DNA from: Gnetum montanum
Lineage: Eukaryota; Streptophyta; Gnetopsida; Gnetales; Gnetaceae
Direction of reading: 5' to 3'
Assembly (NCBI GenBank): GCA_015680685.1
Contig: MNCI01022277.1
Location: 2,258 to 66,257 of the forward strand
Length of the DNA: 64,000 nucleotides
Shown: in pieces, positions 46,540 through 58,018 of the stretch
Layout: each line of letters begins with the position of its first letter
Numbering within the stretch: the first letter of the stretch is position 1
The notes under the pieces: model-generated
Database searches by the model: none
What the model saw: the letters and a program-made list of their open reading frames with translations, nothing else
Told to the model about the DNA's origin: nothing
Program-made: the position numbers and the translations under genes

Positions 46540-46800
46540 GACCATTATGGCATGGAGATGCAGAGCTACTAAAATGGGAAATGCAAAACTATCGACGTGA
46601 AAATGTGATGTTGTTAGTTTAGCATCATTGTGGACTGCGAACGTATAGCAGATCAAAACATGCTAGTTTAAGGTCTTTTCGGACTGCGAAAGTTGCAACT
46701 GTGCTGGGGTTTGCTAGTTTAAGGTCTTTTTGGACCAGTAAAAGTGCAACTACACTATGATTGCTAGTTTAAGGTCTTTCCAGACCATGATAATTGAGAA
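46540..46800. repeat. minisatellite between the antisense gene and pol (copy C)
   Basis: Units containing GCTAGTTTAAGGTCTTT, the reverse complement of the array at 8690-8900. Confidence 0.75.
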
Positions 46801-46995
46801 TATGTTTTCTATTTTTTTTTGTTTTTTAGGAAAGCAAGTAATCAACTTGAAGCATGTCAAGGTTTTAATGCTAATAGTGCTACGAAGGTGAGCATGTCAA
46901 GGTGAGCATGTCAAGGTGAGCATGCAATGCTATACGACACGCTCCACATTAAATGAAGAGAGAGAGCGGCAAGTTTCCCTTTTTACCATTACAGC

Positions 46996-47005
46996 CATAA
47001 ATAGG
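46996..47005 (+). promoter_or_regulatory. TATA box of the antisense gene (copy C)
   Basis: CATAAATAGG about 160 bp before the ATG at 47161. Box and spacing are shared with copy B. Confidence 0.65.
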
Positions 47006-47160
47006 AATTAAACCCTAGTAAGCTTGTCATTCTCACCGTAAGATTATAGAGCCCATATTCGGAGGATGAGGTGATTTTGGAGTGCAGAGTGATTGTGCTA
47101 ATCAGCGAGCAAGGCGATTTTCTGCATAGCGACAAGGAAAAGAAGTCTGCGAGCAAGATG

Positions 47161-50100
47161 ATGGCTCTGAAAAAGGAATGCATGAATTTGACACTTGCAA
47201 AGGTTGAGGAGGTGACACACCATTGACCTGGTAGGCTACTATGCTTCCTCTATTTTTTCACTATTCTATTATTGTTTTTTTCTTTGTTGCTACGCTAGGC
47301 TATTTTTGCTATGCTACTGCTTTCATGTTCTTGCTACACTATGTGTGGAAAGAGGGTTATGCTATGCTATATGCGTGGACTGCTAAGTATTACTACATTG
47401 CATGTGTATTACACTTAGAAATGATGCTAATAATTTCTGGTTCTGTTGTGTAGGATGGGGCTAAGGCCAATCCTGATTATTTTAGAAATTAGAGGGGTCT
47501 TGTGTCATGTGAGCAAACCTGTGGCCAATGCTCCTCCTCCCCAGATACATGTGGGAGAGCGGGGGGTTTGGTTCAAGAAAGGGGCACAAGAATTCCTACA
47601 ATTCCTCCTCAACCACTTCAGTGTGATCATTTGGTCATCCCTAGAAGAGGATGAGGAGACTAGCATAATAGAAGCCATATTGCCTTGGGAAAGTCGGGGC
47701 ATTCTGAGGTTCCTAAAAGATGGGACAATCATAAGCAAGTAGGGAGAAGGATCCAGTCAATGCCTAATAGGGTTAAGGCATTTATCTTTGATCTGGGATA
47801 TGCCTAAATATAGCTGCTACCACCATTACAACACATTATTCCTCGCATGTTATATGGTGACGTGCTTCCAGAACCCACAGGGAACTGTCTACTATGCTGG
47901 TGGGTGAGTTTTTGTAGCCTTGTTTTGCTGTGTTGTGCGATGCTAGCCATATTGGCCTAATGCTGATAGTATGTGTTTGTTACTAGGTTCCTCACCAGCA
48001 AGGATGGGGTTCACGACCTACCGGGTCTACTAGCTACAACACAAATAGCCCTACAGGATTTCTCTTCTGCTGAGAACCTACAAGCTGGTGTGATCGGTCA
48101 ATGCGGGGGTGAATACCACACCTACCCAGGACTATATTCAATTTCCTATGATTAGTACAAGTGGCAGGGTTGGCTAGATGAGGAGTGGGTAGAACCCTTC
48201 AAACTGGTCACGGTTGAATAAGTTCTGGTTGGACTTCTATCGTTCCCGTTACCGTATAGGTCCGGTAGGCCAAACAGTAAGTGTCGCATGCTCAAGTGTT
48301 TTTGTAATCTTTGTATTTTCTACGTTTTTATGCTAAAATTTTTTGTGAAAACTATTACAGGGGCGAAGAAGCCCTAGGAGGTGACAGTGGTAATCACTAA
48401 GACATAGGGGGCAAACATCTACTTAAAATACGATGAAGTAGAAGCAAGCCAACGCTGGATAAACCGTGTGGCTTCGGACTCCTTGGTCCAGAACATCCAA
48501 AAGGCTAGGCTTATGGATCTATTCCTAGCCTCGAATCTGAGCGTTCCTACTACTGACATGCTTTCCCTAATCAACTCCTTTTCCAAAAAGATGGGTTGCT
48601 TTTATACGCGCATACAAGACATGGGGGTGGTCATTGAAATCAATGACTAGTTGTTCACAGACTTGTTCAGTGTCCCTGCTGATGGCATCCTCATAGGGTT
48701 GAAGGACAAAAAGGAGCTAACCCTTCAAAAGAAAGATATTTAGGAGTGGTTGGGGATTGCTAAGGAGAAAAAGGGCTCCCCATGGAGAAGCTTAAAGACG
48801 GGCCCGCGAAGGAGATCTACCCTATCTTCCATGCTCACGCGTTCCCCCAGCTGCTTACCCAAGGGAAGGTCTTGGGGATTGAGAAGGCCTGGATAATGCG
48901 TGAGGTCATGGAGGAGGGGGCTCATTACAACTGGGCCAGCTTTCTATGTAAAGGCTTGTAGGCTAAAATCTTGGGACTCCACCAGAAATCGGAGTCCTGT
49001 TCCAACATACATTATGCCTTCTACATAGGCTATCTAAAGTGCTTCATGGAGTTTCTGGTGGTTCAAGAGAATGGAGCCTAGGTCATGTGAAATCGCAACC
49101 ATATTTCTAAACTTGGATTTTCCAGATCCTCTGGACCTTCCTAACCCAAGATCCCCCAAAAATAATTGGGGAGTCATTCTCTATGATGACTAAGAATCGG
49201 GTGGCTCGCAATGTTTGTGGCTAGGATATCATAGGAGAGATGCCCCCTGTTGTAGTTGGTAGTGTGTCATGGGGGGAACGTCTCATAGCTAAGATTGTGC
49301 CCAAAAAGTTGTAGCAGAAGAGGCCTTTTCTAGCTAAGGAAACCCTTCACATGGAGGAAGAGGAGGGGTGAAGACTGTGACTTAAACTATAGAGGATGCA
49401 ACCTCTCATTGGTAAACACTTTTGTCTAATGCTTACTTTGTTATTGTTTGCTACGCTATGCTATGCTAGGCAGTGTGGCGTAGCGTAGCATCTACTTTAA
49501 GATAAGATTTTTTGAACTAATGCAAACATGCTTCTTTACTGGCAGAGGAAGAAGAAGAAGAAAAAGAGGAAGGTGATGAAGAGATGTCGGCCCCTAAGAC
49601 GGGGGTGACGAATAAAGACATGGAGGCCCCAGTCTTGGAAGAAAGGGCCCCGATCAAGAAGAAGGGAGCTCCTATCACTAAGGAATGGGCTATTGTCATT
49701 AGGGAGAATCCTCCTACCAATGAAGAGGAACCTCCCTTGAATAAAAAAGACAGTAGTCTCCTAAAAGGAAAGGCACTAGCACATGAGGAAGAGGTTTGTA
49801 CAGGCTTGGAAGAGACCTCTGCCAAGGCTACCGTCATCATTTTGCATCAGCAAGAAGGGGGACCGCAATTAGATACTGGTGAGTTTGGCAATATGTCTAC
49901 CTTATCATAGTCCATTTTGGCAATTGATAATATGCTTAGTTATGTAACAGGTGCTACTTTTGATGCCTCAGGACCCCCTTCAATTCGAGCAGAATCATGG
50001 GCTGAGATCCCTAAGAAATTTATGTTCGTGCAGGGAATTGTTGATGACATGATCAACCGCCTCCAGCAGGCAAACCCTAACACGGGTAAGTAGTAGTGTT

Positions 50101-51232
50101 AGGTGCTCTCATGTTGTTATGCTATAATTTTTTGAGTTCGCTAATCTTGTTGTGCTAACACAATTGCTACGCTCTTTGTGTCATGGTAGCATCTCGACTC
50201 AAATGGGACCCAACATAGCCTTTGAAAGTTGGTGTTGTGCCTACATTCCCACTTGAAGTGACCGAGGTATCTCATCATGCATACGACGAGGCTTGCAAAT
50301 GCATTTTACACTTGGCACGCTCCTTGTGGGAGTATAAGTGCATCAATGAGGACCTGTGGAAATGGGTCCAAAGAGCTGAGCAAAGAGAGGCTGACCTGGT
50401 CACTGAGGTTGAGGATCTCAAGTCATGGAATGAGTTCCTCATAGCCCATGACACTAATAATGAGGACTGGCATACAACTATGATAGACTATGCTAGATTT
50501 TGGACTATTGCATGTTAGAATGTTGAAGCCACTCACGAGATAATCAAACAACAGATGCAAATGGACTTGCTAGCCCAGAAGTGTTAGGACCTGAAAGACT
50601 TCAGTGCAAGGTTTACGAATGGGGGCAGTCTCAAAAAAATCATAAACACATGTATAAATAGGAAAATTCCACCCATTGTAAACAATACAAGGACATTTCT
50701 GTGCAGGCATTTACATATAAAGCATTCGTAAATGCCATCGATGCTTCTAAGGCCTATGCCAAGTTCAAAGAGCAGATAAAGGTTATAGAATCTCCTAACC
50801 TAAAAGTGGTTCTTCCCATAAAAGAGACCACAACCATATCCTTTTCTCCAAGATCACCAAGGTGGATAACTGCCAAAAGGGAGAGAGCTATTGCGGATGC
50901 TGAACCAAGCAACAGGCGTTGGATGGACATCACAGCAAAGGAGGTCTGGCACCGCCCTGGGCTCGGTTTAGACTAGATACCCTTTGAGATGGATGTTGGC
51001 CCTTCTTAGGTTAGTTTATTTCTACTGTTTTAATGCTTATGCTCTATTGTAATTTGCATTTGTTGCCCTAGCTGACTGATTCACTCCTATGATGCAGGCT
51101 CCAGATGAGGACGCAGGGCTCGTAGAGGGAGGGAATGAGGAATCGGTAGAGGGTGATGCAGGGGAAGGTGATGCAAAAGGAAATAATGCAAGAATGAATG
51201 GAGAAGATGATGCAAATAAATACAACCCATGA
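47161..51232 (+). pseudogene. multi-exon antisense gene inside Tat element C
   Basis: Opposite to the element. Exon 1 starts at 47161. Predicted introns (GT..AG): 47231-47453, 47904-47986, 48277-48360, 49412-49545, 49879-49950, 50086-50189, about 50611-50706 (donor unsure) and 51010-51097; TGA at 51230. Junctions at introns 1, 2, 3, 5, 6 and 8 keep codon phase. Exon 2: NIF/FCP1-like segment with GLRPILIILEI, GVLC, KGAQEFLQFL, IIWSS, YNTLF and FQNPQGTVYYAG. Exon 4: unassigned domain (WINRVASDSLVQNI, FSKKMGCFYTRIQ, LFTDLFSVPADGIL) with the flavour of plant transposon-associated antisense ORFs. Exon 5: acidic. Exon 7: coiled coil. Exon 9: acidic tail. Stops at 47740 and elsewhere, a frame change near 48775 and a deletion in exon 1 make this copy dead. 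Function unknown. Confidence 0.75.
47454..47903 (+). other. exon 2 of the antisense gene: degenerate NIF/FCP1-like HAD segment
   Basis: Family landmarks in the expected order: a hydrophobic strand ending in a motif-I position (LEI.GVLC where active enzymes have DxDG), then KGAQEFLQFL..HFSVIIWSS (motif-II strand and Ser), then YNTLF (motif-IV strand, followed in active enzymes by acidic residues) and FQNPQGTVYYAG. Catalytic aspartates are absent in both copies, so any ancestral phosphatase activity was already lost or the fold was reused. Family assignment is by eye. Confidence 0.5.
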
Positions 51233-51294
51233 CAACATGGGATTTTTTTAAAATTTCAAAGTTTTAACATTTTGTAAAAAATTTGCAAACATTA

Positions 51295-51720
51295 TCAACA
51301 GGAAAAAATTTTGAATAAAGGAAAAATTTTCAAAAAAGAAATTGATTCCATGTTAACTTGTGCATTGTGTAAATTTTTCATGCTTTCATGTGCTATTTTT
51401 AGGCTGTTTCGGGCTCTTGCTAGTTTTAGACTGTTTTGAGCCATTGCTAGTTTTGAGCCATTTTGAGCTATTGCTAGTTTTAAGCCATTTTGGGCTATTG
51501 CTAGTTTTAAGCCATTTCGGGCTATAGCGTAGCAAAGTTTTAGGCCATTTCGGGCCATAGCGTAACATGCCAAAAGATATGATACATTAACAACTTGAAC
51601 AACAACTAACTGGTAACTTATGCTAGTTTTAGGCCTTTTCGGGCCATTGCTAGTTTTAAGCCATTTCGGGCTATTGCGTAGCATAGTTTTAGGCGATTTT
51701 GGGCCATAGCGTAGCATGCC
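51295..51720. repeat. minisatellite between protease and the antisense gene (copy C)
   Basis: About ten 30-bp units (GCTAGTTTTAGGCCATTTCG). On the minus strand one frame of 140 codons (51717-51295) stays open and repeats NGLKLAIAQ. It holds the same positional slot as the much larger array in element E. Confidence 0.85.
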
Positions 51721-51810
51721 AAAATAGATGATATGTTAACAAAGAAAAAAGTGATGGTTATGTGAGGGATGGCAACTGGGCAAGAAGTAGTGGGTTGCTA
51801 TGCTATGCGT

Positions 51811-52700
51811 AGCTGCCTCTTGACCCATCATGGGTTAATCGGAACGTAAGGCCAAGGTGATTGCTAGGGTCCTCATTCACATCATTGTCCCCTGCTTGGA
51901 AGTGCAACTTAACCCATGCACTTTCATTTTGGTAATCAGTTTGCTAAGTTGATTCTCCCACTAGATGTTTAGTGTGTGTGTAAGTAGACACTTCATGCTT
52001 AGAGGTTACGACCTCCGAGCCCTACTCCATGTCTACGTTACTGATTGCTTCGGCTGCTACTTCATCACCATGGATCACCACCTCCTTGCTCATGTATGGT
52101 AGGTGGATTTCCTAGTGTATAGGTGAGGAGACAACCCTAATTTGTGCTAACCATGATCTCCCAAAGATTAGGTTAAACCCAAGAATTTCCTCAACCATGA
52201 TGAACATAACATTTGTGGGGAACTAGTCCCCTGCTACGAAGTCTATGTAAACTCTGCCCTTCACCAGGATGCGTGTCCTATTGAGTGACCTTAGATATGA
52301 TGTTGCTGTGGGTTTGATCTAGTCAACCAAGCCCAACTTGTCCATAATAGGGAAGGGGATGAAGTTTGTGGCAGCTCCATCATCAACCTGTACCCTTCGA
52401 ATCCAGTGTTGGTCGACCCAAATTGTGATGAAAAGGGATTCCATGGTTACCTGATCCCTTTTGGGATCTTTCATTATGGCATCATCACTGAAAGTCAATT
52501 GGGATGGCTTAGGCTCTACAGGTATAGAGGGAAGCATGACCGAGTGGATCACTTCCTCTTCCGCTGGCATGTCTTTGTTGACCGAAATTGTTGTCAACAT
52601 GCAGATCAGAGCCTCACAGTGGGGGACAGATGTCATGATCAGGTTGTACAAGCTAAATGTAGCATTTTTCTATTTTAGAGCTTGCTTGACCTAAGTGAGG
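51811..52700 (-). pseudogene. aspartic protease of Tat element C
   Basis: Minus-strand frame with WIRRVQVDDGAATNFIPFPI near 52350-52400, the retropepsin active-site loop, then KGRVYIDFVAGD, FGRSWLAQIR and IHLPYMSKEVVIHGD. It is preceded by a stretch with YNLIMTSVPHCEAL and ends near 51811 (GSRGSYA then stop). It is contiguous with gag upstream. Confidence 0.75.
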
Positions 52701-55616
52701 GAATTCAAAATATTTTGGCCACCCCCCTGTTTAATGTTTTCCTCCTCTTCAATTCATCCCAAAAGATGAATTTCCCAAGGAGGGGTGACTTTCGATCTAG
52801 GTTCAGACCCTTTTTGGTAGGGCGGCATGGACTATGCGGTCATAGAAATGTTTGTCTTTGGTGATGAAGGTGCAGATGTAGGGGGTGGAGACATAGGCTT
52901 GGAAGTACCAGGGATGGTACTTCCTCTCAACGTCTTGCCTACGAAATGTACTTCCCATTTTTTAGGACAAGAAGGTTGTTCAGTCATCTTATGTGGGGTA
53001 GGGGTTGTCAAATGAGTCGGCCCCCTAATGATGAAAGGAGTTAATGGTGTTAGCGGGATAAGTAGTGTGGTTTCGCTAATAGGTGGCACAGAGATGGATG
53101 CTTGTGGAGGGACTCTAAGGATGAACGGTTGTTGCAAGCTTTGATTAGTCGCTCGTGGTGTTGGTGCACTACGCTGAGGCACATGGACCATGAATAGCTA
53201 TTGGGGTGGCCTAGGATCACTATCAATATCCATGGTGTTGTTGACGTAACCAGCATTATTGGCATTGAGGGGGTCTGTGTAGACATGCATAGATTGGTTT
53301 TCAAGGCATACTGGGTTACTTTCATCCAACACCAACTTTCCCTAGTCGATCAACCTTTGAATGTCATCCTGAAACACTAGGTAGTAATCTGTATTGTGAC
53401 TACACTATTGGTGATAGTCACAAAACCTATCCAGCCAGAAACCCTTAGGAATTGGGGGCTCATTGGGCAGGGCCAAAGAGGGGTTCCTAAGGAGCTTGCA
53501 ATAGCGTTGATGTCTCTTAATTTTGTCCTCCTACATCTACTTGTGTTACATGTGTCCTATTGCCAATAGCTACCTTAGAAGTTCTGAAGGCTTGAGAGGC
53601 AATGGGGTGTACTTTGAGTGATCTTTACGCTTAAAGTTTGGTTTGGGTTGTGCAGATGTCTTAGATGTGAGTACTGGAGGTTGCAATGCATTTCCGTGTT
53701 TGGGCATGGGGTTATCTACGGGTATGGTCAGTTTCGTATTGCTCTTATTACCATTGTTACTAGGTCTGGGCTTGGCCTCAGTCACCACAATGGCCATTGT
53801 GGTTGTTAGGGGCTTACCCTTGTCCTTCTTTATGAAGGTGTTTTTGTAGGCAATGTAGGCTAGGTCTTTGCTCACCTTAGCCACATCTTGTATACTCTTA
53901 TTCTAAGAAAAGGCTTGACTAAGAGTGCGAGGGGCAAGGTAGTACAGTTTAGACTTGATAAAGTCATTCACTACACCCTTAAAGATGGCCAGCAAGTGGG
54001 CCTCCGTGATGGGCTCTTAGATTTCCTTAAGGGTTGCACTCCAACACTGGATGAATTTCTAGACTGGTTCCAGAGGATTCTACTTCACACTCATCAGCTA
54101 ATCCAAAATGGTTTCTACCTTCAAGTTATACTTGAAGTGCATCAAAAACTAGGTCAAAAGCTCTTCTAGAGTTGAAATGGATGAGCATGGCAGCACGTGA
54201 TACCAATCTAAGGCTTTCCTAGCTAGGGACATAGAAAAGACATGAATAATCATGTGTGGAAATTGTTGCAATAGAATGGATTTAGACCTAAAGGTAATAA
54301 GATGTGTGTTGGGATCTCCCTCCCTGTCGTATTTTGTAAAGTGTGGGAGAGAAATCCCTAGGGGTAACATCAAAGTAGGGATTGCGATTGATGGGGTCAT
54401 CTTGATAAAATTTCATGACTTGTACCATGTCAGATCCAACAGCTTTGAGGCATTTTATTTCCTTGGTGAGGGTTTGGATAAGCTGGAATGCTTGATCCAG
54501 ACCTTGTGACGTTATGGATAATTGGAAAACTTCCGAGGCAGCCCCTACCTATGGAATGGCAGGGGTAGTAGCATGATCCATCGACGGTACCGTTGGGATG
54601 GCCCCCGTGAACAGTGCTGCTTGTGCTATCCACCACCTAGTAGGTGGTGCTTTTGGAGTAGCAACCACGGTTTGAGCCACTGGATAGACAGCTTGTGTCA
54701 TCGATGGGACAAACCATAGCCTCATGTTGGGTTGTACCGTTTGTAGGGTTTGGTAGGTCTAAGGGTGAACGTAATGAAACATTTGTGATGGTTGTGGAAT
54801 AGGTGAAGAAGTGAATGGGGTCCACCATGTGGAAGGGCCCGGGCTCGCCGCTATGGATGGAATAGATGTGAACGTAGGAATTGACATGGAAGTTGCGTAA
54901 GATTTCGAAGAAAGTATAGTATGAACATGCAGCAGGGTAGCCATGATTGGTGTGTGATGTGCTACAGGAATATGCTGATGAACAGTTTATGGAGGCATAG
55001 TTGCTGCAAATGAAATAGGTGAATAAGGGCATTGATATGCTGGGAAGGTGACATGGCTATCCATTGTGGCTGTAGTCGTAGGCTACGTGAGCATAGACGT
55101 GATGATAAAGGGAGTGGTGATAGACAATGGGTTGGTCCAAAAGGACTGAGTAGGAGGGATAGGAACGGGGTTGGTTTGACCTCCCTCGTCAGATTGGGAA
55201 TCGAGTTCCTCTTGTCCATCCTGGAAGGCATCATCCTAGTTGGACGTTGTGTCCTGCTACTCCCTAGGCCTAGCTAATTGGATTAGTTGGTCTAGAAGCC
55301 TTTGGTTTGTTTGTGTCAAACATATGGAAGCACCGAGAGTGGGAACAAACTCCTTCCCGTCGCAGTAAGTGAACTCAAAGCTATGTTTGCTCTCAAATTC
55401 ATGTACATCCAAAGGCACGTTTGCCTGAGCCTTTGCACAGAGAAAGTTATAACACTCATGTTGCTGGGCCAAGCCCTCAGGTCCTCGGTTTTGGATCCTA
55501 AGGGATCGACGTGTTTCCAGGATTGGGTTTAGTGGTTGTTTGACACTAGTGATGCCTTGAACCATGATGGGAATCTCAACATTAAAGGCATTAGTAGTGG
55601 TAGTTGTGAAAGTCAT
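52701..55616 (-). pseudogene. gag of Tat element C
   Basis: ATG at 55616 (MTFTTTTTNAFNVEIPIMVQ). The frame is also open upstream to 55712, but that stretch is hydrophobic leader sequence and the Met at 55616 is the likelier start. A Thr/Pro/Ser-rich N-terminal half is followed at 54400-53950 by ISLPHFTKYDREGDPNTHLI, SMSLARKALDWYHVLP and IKSKLYYLAPRTLSQAF. The C-terminal part has KPNFKRKDHSKYTPLPLKPS, a C/H motif FCDYH near 53405, and a Pro-rich tail. About 960 codons, broken by stops and at least one frame change near 54420. Confidence 0.8.
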
Positions 55617-55707
55617 TGCTACTAAGCTAGGAAGTTTTGTAAATGAAAAAAAAAGTAGAGAAATTGAATAGCTAAATAGTTTTGCAAACAAAAAGAGAAA
55701 ATCAGTT

Positions 55708-56030
55708 GGCAAGCAACCAAAAAGAAGGCTTTATGTCTTGTCGAGCTCCTAAGGAACCATCGAGGAAACCGACCTGTACCACACGATGCGTAAACAACTA
55801 CAAAAGGGTGTCATGTTTATGCTAATGTGCAATAGGGTACAGAATATGTGAAAGACTACCATAAAAGGCAAGCCAACTGGAAATCAAAGGCTTTATGTCT
55901 TGTAGGGCTCTCGAGGAACCATTGAGGTGATTGATCTATACCGCACGATGCGTAAAAAATCATAGATGAGTGTCACATTTACGCTAATGCATATCAGGGT
56001 GTAGAAGGCTTACAAGACTACCGTGACATG
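55708..56030. repeat. 162-bp direct repeat in the leader of element C
   Basis: Two copies, each containing AAGGCTTTATGTCTTGT (55725 and 55887), between the primer site and gag, where packaging and dimerisation signals usually lie. Confidence 0.8.
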
Positions 56031-56046
56031 TGGAAAATGCACCAAA

Positions 56047-56065
56047 GCCCCTCCTTCTAGTGCCA
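56047..56065 (-). promoter_or_regulatory. primer-binding site of element C
   Basis: Minus strand TGGCACTAGAAGGAGGGGC, seven bases inside the 5' LTR end (ATACA|GTTTTTT). Conserved in element E and in the left-edge element. Confidence 0.8.
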
Positions 56066-56072
56066 AAAAAAC

Positions 56073-57721
56073 TGTATCAACCGAAAATGTCGGTGGCTGG
56101 AAAACACCAAGGGGTCATCGACTATAGATAGTCTTAACCTTGTTTCTGTGGGAGGGTCGTGTTTGATGGGATAGAAATGGGGAACCCTAAATAGTCTGGT
56201 CGATTAGACAGGAACTTAGTCGGTGTTAATATAACCTTTTGAAATATGTGATTTGAAAATAATACTGATAGCACAAAGTTACTTAAATGTAAAAGAAACA
56301 GAAAATAGTGCAAAAAAAAGAAATAGTAAATAGGAGATAGTGTAAAAATGTAGTTACAAAAATGCACCGCTTCGAAGCTATGACCTCGCTCTGTCAAGAT
56401 AGATGCACTTGGTTGCACAACATTGAGAAGTGTAGAGGTCCCGAGGGTAACCAAGACGTGTAGAGAAAGAGGGTTGTGTGCTTGAACGTGGACTCAGTCA
56501 TCAACAATGCGAAGCTCTACCAAGGTGGTAGAAAAGAATAGAACAGAATGCCAACTGAAAGTGCTAACTGTTTACAATGCCAGACAGAAAGCTTACAATG
56601 CTTGAGGTTGCAGTGCCAACTTTTTGCTTGTCATCCAACCAGACTGTTAACCAACTAGATTATCAAGAAAATAGGTTGGGGACTGAAAAGCTACAAAAAG
56701 ATAAAACAAAAGGCCAGAGAGTAGGAGCCAAAGAGAGAGTGAGACTGAAAATGTGTGAGAGACCAAAAGGCCCAGAGCCAAAGAGCCTTTAAGTGTTACT
56801 CATTGGGGTATTTATAGGACCAAGGGCATGCAAAAGATGCAGTTTGAATGCCACATGCCTTGGGCTTATGCTAACTTGTCTATGCTACACGTGCCTGTAT
56901 GACCGTTGGGCGAGCTTGCCATGCCATAATTATGATCTTGCCATGCCGTAATTGCACTATCAGAGCAACGGTGCAATTAGGTGAAGTGCATTGATGTCGT
57001 GTAACTGCTTGCCACATGTTTCTATGCTTTGTAGCATAGCATGTTTGGTGTGGCGTAGCATTTTTTTACGCTGTGCTATGCTACGTAGCGTAGCATAACA
57101 TAGCCATCAGTTTGAAGCAAGAAACTTGCATTATGTTCTGCTGCATGTGTTAGAAACCTTTGGAGCACTAATTGTTTGTTGCATTTTTGCTACACTATGG
57201 AACACTATGTAGCGTATCGTAGCATAGCAACAGGCCTTAGTTGCAAAAAACATTGCCCATGTGCAAACTTTGTTTTTTTTTTGCACTAAAAAACTTGCAA
57301 ACTTGCTGATCCTTCCCTTCGAGTTGCCCTCTATCACTTTCGCAGAATTGCTACGCCTTGCTGCACCTTGTAGCTTAGCATAGCATATCAACAAACATGA
57401 CTTGATTTTGCCAAGTTCGCTGCTTTCTAATGGAAGGAGACATTGCCGAAGGACTTGAAGTTGAGCAAGGGGATTGGTTGTCTAGCTTTTGCTATGCTGT
57501 GTGGCATAGCGTAGTGTAGCACTGTGCTTCTAAAAATGTCTTCTAAAGTTTGCTACGCTACATGGCACAGTGTAGCGTAGCAACGCTCCTTGACTTAGAA
57601 AATTTGCTGAAGCAGACAGTCTGCACATCGAAGCATCCATCTCCTGAAGAACTGCGGTAACGCTACGCGAATTGCAAAGGTCTGGTGAAGCAAGCATGCC
57701 TTCAAATTTTGGGGTGTTTCA
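56073..57721 (-). mobile_element. 5' LTR of Tat element C
   Basis: 1649 bp. Same termini as the 3' LTR. Palindrome at about 57068-57104 centred on CTACGTAG, with others near 57180, 57495 and 57550. Confidence 0.93.
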
Positions 57722-57726
57722 AAGCT

Positions 57727-58018
57727 GGTGAAGGTCCTTTAGAGCCTTAGGAACCATCACCACCTAGGATTGTTTGATCTTCACCACCGTCTTTACATCA
57801 TCAGAGGATGTGTTATCCAAATTTTTGTAGTCATGTCATGGTATTCAATTTTGTGTCATGAACACCATAACTTTTTGTAATTTGTTAATTCATACACTCA
57901 CGCACTTAGTTTTGTTAGGTTAGTTTATTTTGTTTTGTTAAGAGTCAGTCAGTAATCTCATACATTTTCAATTTTGTAAAAGAACTTGAGGATGAGTTTT
58001 CATTTAGTCATGGGGGTA
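57727..58018 (+). pseudogene. end of ORF3 and 3' UTR of element D
   Basis: Directly after the AAGCT duplication the ORF3 frame resumes as GEGPLEP.EPSPPRIV, then ends. The rest is U-rich 3' UTR finishing in the polypurine tract ATGGGGGTA (58010-58018) before the LTR. Confidence 0.65.

Larger units (their letters stand above)
40051..57721 (-). mobile_element. Tat element C, complete structure (17.7 kb)
   Basis: Full-length minus-strand insertion bounded by perfect AAGCT target duplications (40046-40050 and 57722-57726). Order on the minus strand: 5' LTR, primer site, duplicated leader, gag, protease, minisatellite, antisense gene (plus strand), minisatellite, RT/RNase H (with a sequence gap), second RNase H, integrase, in-frame minisatellite, 3' UTR, polypurine tract, 3' LTR. 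By eye the LTRs differ at roughly one position in ten, so the insertion is old. It splits ORF3 of element D between EA and GEGPLEP. Confidence 0.95.

Noticed and set aside
49517-49840. Ser-rich 107-codon minus-strand frame
   Set aside because: Complement of the acidic, Lys-rich exon 5 of the antisense gene, whose splice sites and phase support the plus strand.
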